Positions 6,249 to 14,307 of a stretch of DNA of 18,125 nt are shown piece by piece (within the stretch, counting starts at the first letter, position 1; the number at the start of each line of letters is the position of its first letter). This stretch comes from Marinospirillum sp. GTDB taxonomy: Bacteria > Pseudomonadota > Gammaproteobacteria > Pseudomonadales > Halomonadaceae. The notes beneath the pieces are model-generated. The model was not told the DNA's origin, made no database searches, and worked only from the letters and a program-made list of their open reading frames with translations. Location of the stretch: contig SKOQ01000064.1 in the NCBI GenBank assembly GCA_007119985.1, positions 1-18,125 on the forward strand. The letters are read 5' to 3'. Both the position numbers and the translations under genes were made by a program.

Positions 6249-7790
6249 TTGAACACCTTTAGCTTGCTCAACCTCACCAGCAGCCTGCTGCTTTTAGGCT
6301 TATCTGGCTTGGCTTGGCGTCATCGCGCCTTTCCTGCCGGTAAGACCTTTATTGCTTTGATGTTCTGCGCGGCCCTTTATAGCTTTGGTCTCGGCCTAGA
6401 AGGGATGAGTCAGCAGCTGATTGAAGCTTGGTGGTGGAGCCGTCTACAGTATCTGGGCATTCCTTGGATCTCACCGCTGATTCTGCTACTGGTTCTACAA
6501 TTTTGCGGCTATGCACTCAACACCCCGACAGCCCGCATTGGCATCAGCCTCATGCTGGCCTTTTCAGCCTTGGTGATGCTGGCGCACTGGACCAGCCCCA
6601 GCCATGATTGGTACTACCTTGATATGCGTTTGTTCCACTGGCAAGGCATCGGCATCATCCAGTTCGAGCCAGGTTTTTTATACCAAGTTTTCAGTATCTA
6701 TTATCTTGGCGCTTCTTTTTTCAGCCTGTTGATCCTCGCTCTGCGCTCGATGGAGGTCAAAGGCGTCTTACGCCGCCAAACACTGCTGGTGCTACTGGGG
6801 GTGACGATCCCCCTGCTGTTTAATTTATCCTATATTTTTCATTGGACGCCCGAACAGCTAGACATCACCCCCCTGGCTTTTTCCTTGGGCACCCTGCCCC
6901 TAGCTTATGGCCTTTTTGTTAAACGCCTTCTGGATTTACAACCTATCGCCATGCGGCGTGTTTTTCGTTCAATGCCCATAGGCTGTCTCGTCACCGACGT
7001 GCGTGGCCTGCTACTGGATTACAATCCAGCCGCACGGCAGATTTTTCCACAACTCAATGAGCAGCTGATCGGAGAACCGCTGGCTGAACACCTACCGACT
7101 GAGCTCGAGCTGGTGAAAAAACTCGAGCGAGGCCAACGTCTTGATCGACTGGATCGGCCTTGGTCTTTAGATGGGCAGCACTTTTATCGTGCTGAAATTA
7201 CGGCCCTTTATGATGCGACCGGCCCAGTAGGGCGCTTGGTGATGATCCACAACGTCACCGAACACCATTGGGCTGAAAAGGCTCTACGCCAGCTTGCTGA
7301 GCGCGATAGCCTGACCCACCTATTCAATCGTCGTAGTTTTGATGAGCAATTCACTCTGCTCAGCCACAATAGTGAATGCTATCGCCAACCCCTTTCTTTG
7401 ATTTTGCTCGACATCGACTATTTCAAACAGCTGAACGATACTCAAGGGCACCAGCAAGGAGACCAAGCTTTGATTGCCGTTGCTCAGTGCTTAAACACCT
7501 TGCAACGTCCACAAGATATAGTCGCGCGCTATGGTGGCGAGGAGTTTGTACTGCTCCTGCCAGAGACCAGCCTTGATGAGGCGCTCGAACAGGCTGAGCG
7601 TTTGAGAGCAGAGATAGAGGCTTCCACGCCAGTCACTGCTAGTCTGGGTGTGGCCAGCTGTTCTTCGATGCAAGTCTGTCATCAGCAGCAGCTCCTCGAA
7701 CTGGCTGACCAGGCCTTATATCGCGCAAAAAAAGCTGGCCGCAATCAGGTTCAAGCCCAATCCAGCACAGCAGGTGAAGGCGCGGGATAG
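6249..7790 (+). CDS. membrane diguanylate cyclase, 7TM-PAS-GGDEF
   Basis: A 513-residue c-di-GMP synthase. Residues 5-225 form about seven membrane helices like the N-terminal 7TM sensor region of some histidine kinases; SRLQYLGIPWISPLILLLVL (64-83) is characteristic. Residues 231-338 look like a PAS domain (FRSMPIGCLVTD, LLDYNPAARQIFP, VGRLVMIHNVTE). The GGDEF domain starts at RDSLTHLFNRRSFDEQF, has the metal-binding LLDIDYFKQLND (387-397) and the active site RYGGEEF (427-433). The inhibitory RxxD (R420 to D423) is intact five residues before GGEEF, so product feedback is expected. The start is TTG at 6249; AGAAGG is close to it (2 bases), so TTG 6264 is an alternative. The PilZ-HD-GYP gene follows on the same strand after 103 bases. 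Confidence 0.9.
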   Translation: MNTFSLLNLTSSLLLLGLSGLAWRHRAFPAGKTFIALMFCAALYSFGLGLEGMSQQLIEAWWWSRLQYLGIPWISPLILLLVLQFCGYALNTPTARIGISLMLAFSALVMLAHWTSPSHDWYYLDMRLFHWQGIGIIQFEPGFLYQVFSIYYLGASFFSLLILALRSMEVKGVLRRQTLLVLLGVTIPLLFNLSYIFHWTPEQLDITPLAFSLGTLPLAYGLFVKRLLDLQPIAMRRVFRSMPIGCLVTDVRGLLLDYNPAARQIFPQLNEQLIGEPLAEHLPTELELVKKLERGQRLDRLDRPWSLDGQHFYRAEITALYDATGPVGRLVMIHNVTEHHWAEKALRQLAERDSLTHLFNRRSFDEQFTLLSHNSECYRQPLSLILLDIDYFKQLNDTQGHQQGDQALIAVAQCLNTLQRPQDIVARYGGEEFVLLLPETSLDEALEQAERLRAEIEASTPVTASLGVASCSSMQVCHQQQLLELADQALYRAKKAGRNQVQAQSSTAGEGAG

Positions 7791-7841
7791 CTGATTCGAC
7801 TAAAGGCGGGAGGCGCATCAGCAGCGCAGACCGCATATTTA

Positions 7842-7850
7842 TGCTATAAA
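7842..7850 (+). promoter_or_regulatory. candidate extended -10 promoter element before the PilZ-HD-GYP gene
   Basis: TGCTATAAA fits an extended -10 (TG-N-TATAAA). Transcription would start near 7857, about 37 bases before the ATG. No clear -35 is present. If real, the PilZ-HD-GYP gene has its own promoter apart from the cyclase gene. Confidence 0.45.
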
Positions 7851-7868
7851 AAGATCAGGTGCGATCTT
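7851..7868. repeat. 6-bp inverted repeat at the start of the PilZ-HD-GYP transcript
   Basis: AAGATC (7851-7856), six bases, GATCTT (7863-7868). It directly follows the candidate -10 element and would overlap the transcription start, a typical place for a repressor operator or a 5' hairpin. Confidence 0.35.
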
Positions 7869-7893
7869 CAAGGTCCAGCAAGAGGGAGAAGAC

Positions 7894-9612
7894 ATGGCCA
7901 GTTTACCTGCTTCACAAGAGCAACTCACCGGCACCAAGCTCCGCTTGGCTATAGATGAAGGCATTCAGCACCAACTGATTCGCCTCCAACCAATGGAAAA
8001 AGATGACCTTCCTAATGGCGACCAAACGTGGAAGGTTGATCGTGTGCGCCTACTGCGCGAAGAACAACGCTTACAGCTCACACTCAGCGCAAATGAAGCT
8101 GATCTGGCTTTTTTAGCCAAGCACCACCTGTTCCGTATTTACGTCAAATTCCGCAATCTGCTCCATCACAGCGAGCCTTTAGAAGTACTGCGCATTCAAC
8201 CCAGCGCAAAGAATCTGACACTCTGGTTACCGCTCCCCCAAATCTTAACTCAGGTTTTTCATCGCGAGTTTTTCCGTGTCTATGTTGCAGGGCACTTGAA
8301 TATTGAAGCTGAGGTTCAAACTTCGATTGGGAGTCTGCGTGGCCAACTGGCGGATCTATCTGCTTCTGGCTGTCGAATTCAGCTCCCCCCACAGACAGCC
8401 TTGCATCTGCTGCGCCCGCTAGATCCTTTATTCAGAGTGCGGCTGATTTTTCCTTCTCAAAAGGATATTCACACGCCTTTTGAGATGACCTATTTGCGTC
8501 CTGATGATCAGTTTGAGTTTGCACTACTGGGCTGCCATTTCTTGCATGCCGATCAAGAGGAAGAAAGACGCTTCTTCCGTCTGACGTTGGATGTCGAACG
8601 AGAACTGGCCAAGGTTACCCGCCAAGACCAAAGCCATAAACGCTCGTCGTCGCTCTTTTTGGCCCCAAGCAAAAACAGCCACCATCAGCCTATCAAGGCC
8701 ACCAAAAAAAACCTGCCTTCATTGATTCAGCCCGAGCAGCGTAAAAAAATTCTGCATATGGCAGACCTGCTCGCCTGCCAAGCTTTCTTAGTGGCACTGG
8801 CAGAAAACTTGAATGCAAAAATGATGCAGCAGCTGGCTAGCTCGCTGTTACAAGAGCTAGAAAAAGATGAGCAGGGCTTTATCTTTGCGCTCAACCAGCC
8901 CCACCCACAGATTCACCCTATTATTTTGCATAGCCTGCGTGTGGCGGCACGTAGCTTCCCGCTGATGATGAAGATCGGGGTGAGTCACCGCATCGAACTG
9001 GCTGTGATGGCCTCTTTACTGGTGCATGATATTGGCAAGCTCTTTGTCAGCCGACACCCCTGCTTTAATCCGCTGAAACTTTCACCTGAGCATTTACGCT
9101 CCATGAAGCGCCAGCACATTGCCGTACTGCGCTCCGCCGCCTCAATGAAATGGATACCGCAGCGCATTGGCGAGTCGATCATTGTCAACAGCAATGAACG
9201 CTTAGATGGCAGCGGCTATCCGCGTGGTTTGGTCGGCGAAAAGCTCGATTCTTTGGCGCGCACGGTGAGTCTAGTGAAGGTACTTGATTGCCTCGTCTCA
9301 GGCCTCAATGATCCGGCCATGACTTGGCGTGATGCCTATCGCTGGGTCGGCCAGCACAAGGAATGGTTTGATACGGGTTTGCTCAAGCGTTTTATGCAGC
9401 ACTATGGGCTCCGTCCACTGAGTGCTTACATCGAGTTTGGCGATGGCAAGGTGGCCAGCGTCAGCCGTGTCGATACCCAAGGCATCGCGACCAGCGTGAT
9501 TCTGATCGAGGGAGATCAACCCAGCTCAGAAGTTGATCTGACTCCAGAGCTGGTGGAGCAATGGGGCGGTATCAAAGCAGAAGTGCTGGCACCACCGGTA
9601 GCAGAAGCCTGA
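7894..9612 (+). CDS. PilZ domain plus degenerate HD-GYP domain protein
   Basis: A 572-residue cytoplasmic protein with c-di-GMP-related domains. Residues 1-115 resemble a YcgR-type N-terminal domain. A PilZ domain covers about 120-235, with the binding motifs RxxxR (R124 EFF R128) and DxSxxG (D154 L S A S G159), so c-di-GMP binding is likely. A basic linker (240-285) leads to an HD-GYP domain of about 325-530. It keeps HSLRV (H346), LLVHDIGK (H378, D379), RQH (H408) and DGSGYPRGL (438-446). However, the usual HHE before DG is SNE (433-435), and the Asp of the later VAD-like segment is K462. Several metal ligands are thus missing, so hydrolysis is doubtful and a binding or regulatory role is likely. 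Start: GGGAG at 7884-7888. The gene converges on the next one with an 11-base gap. Confidence 0.85.
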   Translation: MASLPASQEQLTGTKLRLAIDEGIQHQLIRLQPMEKDDLPNGDQTWKVDRVRLLREEQRLQLTLSANEADLAFLAKHHLFRIYVKFRNLLHHSEPLEVLRIQPSAKNLTLWLPLPQILTQVFHREFFRVYVAGHLNIEAEVQTSIGSLRGQLADLSASGCRIQLPPQTALHLLRPLDPLFRVRLIFPSQKDIHTPFEMTYLRPDDQFEFALLGCHFLHADQEEERRFFRLTLDVERELAKVTRQDQSHKRSSSLFLAPSKNSHHQPIKATKKNLPSLIQPEQRKKILHMADLLACQAFLVALAENLNAKMMQQLASSLLQELEKDEQGFIFALNQPHPQIHPIILHSLRVAARSFPLMMKIGVSHRIELAVMASLLVHDIGKLFVSRHPCFNPLKLSPEHLRSMKRQHIAVLRSAASMKWIPQRIGESIIVNSNERLDGSGYPRGLVGEKLDSLARTVSLVKVLDCLVSGLNDPAMTWRDAYRWVGQHKEWFDTGLLKRFMQHYGLRPLSAYIEFGDGKVASVSRVDTQGIATSVILIEGDQPSSEVDLTPELVEQWGGIKAEVLAPPVAEA

Positions 9613-9613
9613 A

Positions 9614-9638
9614 GACAAGCGAGCTAGAAGCGCTTGTC
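9614..9638. repeat. 8-bp inverted repeat between convergent genes
   Basis: GACAAGCG (9614-9621), nine bases, CGCTTGTC (9631-9638). It fills the 11-base gap after the PilZ-HD-GYP stop and overlaps the stop and last codons of the minus-strand gene. No T-run follows on either strand; it may still act as a bidirectional mRNA 3' end or stabilising hairpin. Confidence 0.45.
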
Positions 9639-10280
9639 CTTGCCGCCGTAGTCATCTTGGCTCCTTTTGCTGGAGGCTGGTGGCCGAGCACTTGCCTCGC
9701 GCTGTGCCGCCGGTGAGCGCGGTTCAGGCACACGACCTGAAATACCACCACCTCGCCCTGCTGGGCCCTCTCGTAGGTCATAGTATTCAATATCAATATG
9801 GGCAGGTGGATTGCGCATACTGGCAATAAAGGCGGCATCCATCAATTGGTGCAGCTGTGGTTGACTCAGCGGTAGGCTGCTTCCCGCTTGGCCAAGAAGC
9901 TGTTCTGCCATAGAAAAGACTTCATGCGCACCGTCTTGGCGCATTGGCCCCATTTCTTCTCGTATCTCCTGCGGGTCTAAACGCCCACCTGTGCGCCGAT
10001 CATAAAAGGCCACACCGAGGTGCTCAGGCGGGATGCGCATATTGGCCTCGACACCTGCGCCAAAAATCTGCTGGACCACATCACTATTGAGCTGACCTTG
10101 GCTTTGCATCAGCAGGCGCGCACCATCAAAAGCGGAAGGCGCTGAAGCCCTGGGGGTAGATGGCGTCGCGCGCGAATGCGGGCGCTCTTCTGCGATGAAG
10201 GACTTATCTTTCGCCAACAGAAGAGGGCTCATGGATAGGCTGGCGGTAAGAAGCAAACTCGGCGTCAATCTGTAACGCAT
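9624..10280 (-). CDS. secreted protein with internal duplication, unknown function
   Basis: A 218-residue product with a signal peptide (MRYRLTPSLLLTASLSMSPL, cleavage probably near LLLA, residues 20-23), so likely periplasmic. Residues 30-50 are Ser/Pro/Ala-rich. Two similar blocks follow: about 56-96 (LLMQ...GVEANMRIPPEHLGVAFYDRR) and 128-170 (LLGQ...AAFIASMRNPPAHIDIEYYDLR). They share A-x-MR-x-PP-x-H and a closing YD-x-R. The C-terminus (171-218) is Gly/Pro/Arg-rich, low complexity and basic. I do not know this family. ATG 10280 has AGGAG five bases upstream. It lies 69 bases after the EAL response-regulator gene on the same strand, so it may be the third gene of that two-component operon. 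Confidence 0.65.
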   Translation of the reverse strand: MRYRLTPSLLLTASLSMSPLLLAKDKSFIAEERPHSRATPSTPRASAPSAFDGARLLMQSQGQLNSDVVQQIFGAGVEANMRIPPEHLGVAFYDRRTGGRLDPQEIREEMGPMRQDGAHEVFSMAEQLLGQAGSSLPLSQPQLHQLMDAAFIASMRNPPAHIDIEYYDLREGPAGRGGGISGRVPEPRSPAAQREASARPPASSKRSQDDYGGKDKRF

Positions 10281-10349
10281 AAAAGCTCCTGCTCATGACT
10301 GGACAACCAGTCTACGAAGACCAGGCCCAGAGTGCAAATACCACGAACC

Positions 10350-12587
10350 TCAACACTCCGGCCCCCCTCTTTGGGTATGCGCCAATAAATATGCCTGCCA
10401 AGCTTCAGCCGCCAAAGGGGGTGAATAATAATAACCTTGCACCATATCGCAACCCAAAGACTGCAAGATCTGCTGCTGCCCTAAGGTTTCTACACCCTCG
10501 GCAATCACCTTATGCCCCAGCAGATGGCCGAGTTTAATCATCATTTCTGCCAGAATCCGGTCTTCTACCCGCTCTTCCAAACCAGAGATAAAAGCACGAT
10601 CAATCTTGAGTTTATCTAAGGGTAATTGCTGTAGGTAACTCAGCGATGAATAGCCTGTTCCAAAATCATCCATCGCCACTTTAATGCCACGGCTGCGCAG
10701 GCTCGTAATCAGTTGATGCAGGGCCACAGCATCTTCCATCATCATGCTTTCAGTGATTTCTAGCTCTAGATCCTCTGCCGCAATACCACTTTTAAGCAGG
10801 GCCTGATCAACATGATCAAGAAAATGGGGGTCAATCAGTTGGCGCATCGACACATTCACCGCCACAGTTAAACGCTGACCTGTATCGCGCCACCAGCTCT
10901 GTTGTGCATGGCAGGATGTCTCCAGCACCCAAGCACCGAGAGGAACAATCAAGCCCGTCGATTCAGCCGCTTCAATAAACTCAATGGGCGGCATCAGCTG
11001 ACCCGCACGACGCCAACGAAGTAGAGCTTCTGCACCCACCAGAGCTTGGGTTTTCAGACAATGCTGGGGCTGGAAATAAACTTCGAGTTCACCACGCTCA
11101 ATGCTGTAACGGAGTTCTTGTGCGACACTCAAGCGTTGCTGTAGCGCACGCTCAAAGGCATGATCAAAAAGGCTCAGCATGCCTCTGCGGGTATTTTTGC
11201 CATGTTTCATCGCAATACTGACGTTTTGCAGTAGGGCCTTAGCCGTTTCACCTTGGCCTGGGTAGAAGGCCAGACCAAAGGTCAAACTCAGCGGCAGGTT
11301 ATAGCCCTCGACCTCGATACCTTGATCATTTCTTTCTTTAAACGCCTCAACCAGTGGATTGATCTGCTCCAAACTGGCCTGATGCGTTAAAACGCAAAAG
11401 GTGTCCGCAGACAAGCGCGCAATCAAAACAGCTTGATGAAAATGCTGTTTCAGCAAAACACCTATTTTCTTCAACATGGCATCGCCAACAGCATAGCCCA
11501 AGCCATCATTGATCGATTGAAAGTTATCAATATCCATCAACAACACGGCGAAGGGAAGCTGCTCTTGGATCAGTCTTTCACAGGTTTCTAAACAGGCACG
11601 CCGATTCGGCAGCAGTGTCAGCGTATCATGTAGGGCTTGAAACTCTGTTTGCTCAAACAGCTGCGCATTATCAAAGCCGACCGCGATATTAATAGAGAAA
11701 AGCTCAATCAGCCGAATATCCATGTCACTGAGTGGACGGTGCGTCTCTAGCCGCACCACCAACTCATCATGGCGCGGAGACTGGATATAAAGCACCATAT
11801 AATCACTGCGGATCACATTTTGCTTGGTGTGCATGGCTTCAAGAATGGCCTCACGCACGACCCCATCTTGGATATCCTGCACACTTTGTCCCACCAGATG
11901 TGAGTAAGTACCTGCCCCAGCAAGAATGCGGACCTGTTGATCTTGGCTATCCTCATGGCAACAGATAAACCCGTTTTCATCAATATCCAGCAGACTACAC
12001 AGCTGGAGCAGCACGCCTTGAGCAAAGTCCTGTGCTGAATGGCGTAAAAACAAACTGGGGGCGTTCTTGATAATCATCGCCAAACCTGTGCGATTTTGCT
12101 CCAGCATACGAATTTGCTGATAAGAACGCAGTGAAGCAATCAAGGCTGTGACCAGGCGAGTGCGCGATAACTCACTCTTATGCTTATAGTCATTGATATC
12201 ATACCTCTGGATCACCTCCAGCTCAGGAGCATAACCAGGCTGACCGGTGCGTAGCACGATCCGCACCTGCTGATCTTGGAGCTGGTCGCGGATATAGCTC
12301 ACCAACTTGAGACCCGCTTGGTCTTCTTCCATCACCACATCAAGAAAAACACAGGCAAAGGGGCCAGCCTGCGCTAATAGCTGGCGTGCTTCTGCTGCTG
12401 AATAAGCACTCATACAGTCAATCTGACGCCCCAGCACATCCAGCCCCATAAACGCCATTTTGGTGACTTGATGTACATCGGCATCGTCATCGACGATCAA
12501 AACACGCCAAGCAGGGCCCTCCATGACTGGAGCCGCCAATGCTGGCTCATCAGCAAAGAGCAACAGGTCTTCTCCATTTGACTTCAC
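10350..12587 (-). CDS. response regulator, REC-DUF3369-GGDEF(degenerate)-EAL phosphodiesterase
   Basis: A 745-residue two-component output protein predicted to degrade c-di-GMP. The receiver domain (about 26-150) has the acidic cluster IVDDDADV (31-38), phospho-acceptor D83 in VFLDVVME, and KHK (135-137). A DUF3369 sensor-like domain covers about 165-310. The GGDEF domain (about 316-475) keeps DTLTLLPNRR and LLMDIDNFQSIND but has SADTF (393-397) in place of GGDEF, so it should not synthesise c-di-GMP. The EAL domain (about 485-735) is complete: EAL (520-522), NVS (N578), ELEITES, DDFGTGYSSL (640-649), K661 in LKIDRAF, AEGVET (696-701) and Q717. Its ATG overlaps the kinase stop by four bases (ATGA), so the two are coupled and almost certainly a cognate pair. 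Confidence 0.92.
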   Translation of the reverse strand: MKSNGEDLLLFADEPALAAPVMEGPAWRVLIVDDDADVHQVTKMAFMGLDVLGRQIDCMSAYSAAEARQLLAQAGPFACVFLDVVMEEDQAGLKLVSYIRDQLQDQQVRIVLRTGQPGYAPELEVIQRYDINDYKHKSELSRTRLVTALIASLRSYQQIRMLEQNRTGLAMIIKNAPSLFLRHSAQDFAQGVLLQLCSLLDIDENGFICCHEDSQDQQVRILAGAGTYSHLVGQSVQDIQDGVVREAILEAMHTKQNVIRSDYMVLYIQSPRHDELVVRLETHRPLSDMDIRLIELFSINIAVGFDNAQLFEQTEFQALHDTLTLLPNRRACLETCERLIQEQLPFAVLLMDIDNFQSINDGLGYAVGDAMLKKIGVLLKQHFHQAVLIARLSADTFCVLTHQASLEQINPLVEAFKERNDQGIEVEGYNLPLSLTFGLAFYPGQGETAKALLQNVSIAMKHGKNTRRGMLSLFDHAFERALQQRLSVAQELRYSIERGELEVYFQPQHCLKTQALVGAEALLRWRRAGQLMPPIEFIEAAESTGLIVPLGAWVLETSCHAQQSWWRDTGQRLTVAVNVSMRQLIDPHFLDHVDQALLKSGIAAEDLELEITESMMMEDAVALHQLITSLRSRGIKVAMDDFGTGYSSLSYLQQLPLDKLKIDRAFISGLEERVEDRILAEMMIKLGHLLGHKVIAEGVETLGQQQILQSLGCDMVQGYYYSPPLAAEAWQAYLLAHTQRGGPEC

Positions 12588-14104
12588 GATGCATGTTCTC
12601 CCGTCGATTTTTTATCTGGTGCGACGAGGGGTAAAAGAAGACGAAAGACCAACCCCTGACCCGCTGGGTGAGTCACACTAATTTCACCACCCAACACCCC
12701 TTGTACTAGGTTGTAAACGATATGCAGCCCTAAGCCAGAACCACCCTGACCGAGCTTAGTTGTAAAAAACGGATCAAAGGCTTTGCTGAGCATTTCCGGC
12801 GGCATGCCTTGTCCTGTATCTTCAACCCAAATAAGCACTCGCTCGCCCTCTTGTTGTGGCTCCATGCGAATCGTGATCACTCCAGGCTGCTGGTCACTAA
12901 AAGCATGGATCAACGCATTACTGACCAGATTACTGATCACCTGGCCGAGCGGTCCAGGATAGCTATCCATTTGCACCTGTGGCACTAGATCGAGTTGAAT
13001 CCGATGCGGCGTTGATTTCAGCTGAGGCTTGAGGGTATAGATCACTTCTTCTAGGGTCTTAGCGAGATCAAAACGCCGCCGCTGTGCACTGGTTTGGTCT
13101 ACGGCCACCTGTTTAAAATGCTGAATCAAATCGGCCGCTTTTTGCACATTGCGGTACAAGAGCTGCCCAGCGTCTTGCATCAACTCCAAATACAGCTGGA
13201 GATCAGAGCGCGTCAACTCGCCTGCGGCAACTTTCTTACTCAGGCTGTCGGTATGATCGAGCATGGTGGTCGCAACCGTGACGCTATTGCCAACGGGCGT
13301 ATTGATCTCATGTGCCACCCCTGCCACCAACCCACCCAAAGAGGCCAGTTTTTCAGATTGAATCAAGCTCTCTTGCGCCTGTTTTAGCTGCGCTAAGGCC
13401 TGCTCTGCTGCTTCTCGGGCACGGTGTGTCCGCTCCTCGGCTTCGGCCTGAATCTGTAGGCTCTGGTTGTATTCATGAATCAATTGTCCCAGTTCATCGG
13501 GAGATTGCCAGTTCACAGCCTGCTTTTCGCCGGTGACCTGATAATGGCGCAGGCTGCGTGAGAAGGCGCGCAATGGGCGGAGAATCATATTCTGGAAAGT
13601 ACGTAGCGTAAAAAAGGCAAAGACAGCAAAAATCAGCAGGGTCAGCAGCAAGGAATAAAAGATTTCACGCACTAAAGCGGATAATGAAAAGGACGAAGCT
13701 GCCCAAACGCTCAGCTGGGCCAGCTCACGGGGACCACCTGCAGCCTGATAGATGACAGCACGACGGTACTCCCGTGTGCCAGCAACCTGGCTATCACAGC
13801 GACCCAGCTCTATAGGCTGGCGCAGATCGCGAGCATGCTCTAAACGCACACACAACACGACTTCTTCTTGATAGAGACGAGTCAAAATGCTTTGAATCAC
13901 ACTATCGGAAAAGCGCCAAACGGGTTCCTCTAGCAGCCGCGCTGTTTGCTCAATTTGAATCTGCATCGATTGATCTTGTAAGGCACGCTGATTATGGAGT
14001 TGCTGATAAAGCATTTCTGCGATAAAAAAAACCAGCACCAGCAACAAGGCTGGAAGCATGCGTCGTAGATAGAGCTTTTTTAATGATACGGCTGGATTAC
14101 TCAT
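12584..14104 (-). CDS. membrane sensor histidine kinase
   Basis: A 506-residue kinase. Membrane helices lie at about 15-31 and 146-166. They enclose a periplasmic sensor of about 110 residues (EPVWRFSDSVIQSILTRLYQ and onward) with two cysteines (85 and 103). A HAMP-like linker (170-222) and a coiled coil (225-255) follow. The H box is GVAHEINTPVGNS with phospho-acceptor H265. The ATPase domain has NLVSNALIHAF (N box), DTGQGMPPE (G1), FDPFFTTK (F box) and GGSGLGLHIV (G2), all intact. The HEINTP form suggests the HisKA family seen in DctB- and CHASE-type kinases. ATG 14104 is preceded by GAGGATAAAAG. It overlaps the EAL response-regulator gene, its likely partner. The signal is unknown; a nearby solute-binding protein is a possible input. 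Confidence 0.92.
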   Translation of the reverse strand: MSNPAVSLKKLYLRRMLPALLLVLVFFIAEMLYQQLHNQRALQDQSMQIQIEQTARLLEEPVWRFSDSVIQSILTRLYQEEVVLCVRLEHARDLRQPIELGRCDSQVAGTREYRRAVIYQAAGGPRELAQLSVWAASSFSLSALVREIFYSLLLTLLIFAVFAFFTLRTFQNMILRPLRAFSRSLRHYQVTGEKQAVNWQSPDELGQLIHEYNQSLQIQAEAEERTHRAREAAEQALAQLKQAQESLIQSEKLASLGGLVAGVAHEINTPVGNSVTVATTMLDHTDSLSKKVAAGELTRSDLQLYLELMQDAGQLLYRNVQKAADLIQHFKQVAVDQTSAQRRRFDLAKTLEEVIYTLKPQLKSTPHRIQLDLVPQVQMDSYPGPLGQVISNLVSNALIHAFSDQQPGVITIRMEPQQEGERVLIWVEDTGQGMPPEMLSKAFDPFFTTKLGQGGSGLGLHIVYNLVQGVLGGEISVTHPAGQGLVFRLLLPLVAPDKKSTGEHAS

Positions 14105-14188
14105 CTTTTATCCTCATTCAGCATCCATTCATTTCGCCCTGACTCCAGTCTAGTCAAGAGCTGGCTTTTTTGCTTTTTTTCTTTATAA

Positions 14189-14204
14189 ATCAGTTGTCAC
14201 TGAT
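14189..14204. repeat. 6-bp inverted repeat in the divergent kinase/solute-binding-protein promoter region
   Basis: ATCAGT (14189-14194), TGTC, ACTGAT (14199-14204). It lies in the 203-base region between the divergent kinase gene and the first solute-binding-protein gene. The shape suits an operator, but no regulator can be named. The rest of this region holds T-rich runs (14164-14184) that would be A-rich upstream DNA for the kinase promoter. Confidence 0.3.
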
Positions 14205-14233
14205 GCAAAGTTACAAGCCGCCGCCTACTTTTT

Positions 14234-14263
14234 TTGCCTCCCCTTTGCAAAGAGTGCTAGGGT
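14234..14263 (+). promoter_or_regulatory. candidate promoter of the first solute-binding-protein gene
   Basis: TTGCCT (14234-14239), an 18-base spacer, then extended -10 TGCTAGGGT (TG 14255-14256, TAGGGT 14258-14263). This supports transcription starting downstream of the long in-frame extension and hence the start codon at 14308. Confidence 0.38.
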
Positions 14264-14307
14264 TAAACCTCTTTGACGCCATCACTCTCAGCTGCGAGGA
14301 CGAGGTT

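Noticed and set aside
14164..14184. T-rich stretch as an intrinsic terminator on the plus strand
   Set aside because: No plus-strand gene ends before it and no GC-rich stem precedes it; it is better seen as A-rich DNA upstream of the minus-strand kinase promoter.
14170..14307. In-frame N-terminal extension of the first solute-binding protein (start at 14170)
   Set aside because: The start at 14308 has a ribosome binding site and begins a signal peptide at once; the extension would bury it and overlaps the candidate promoter.
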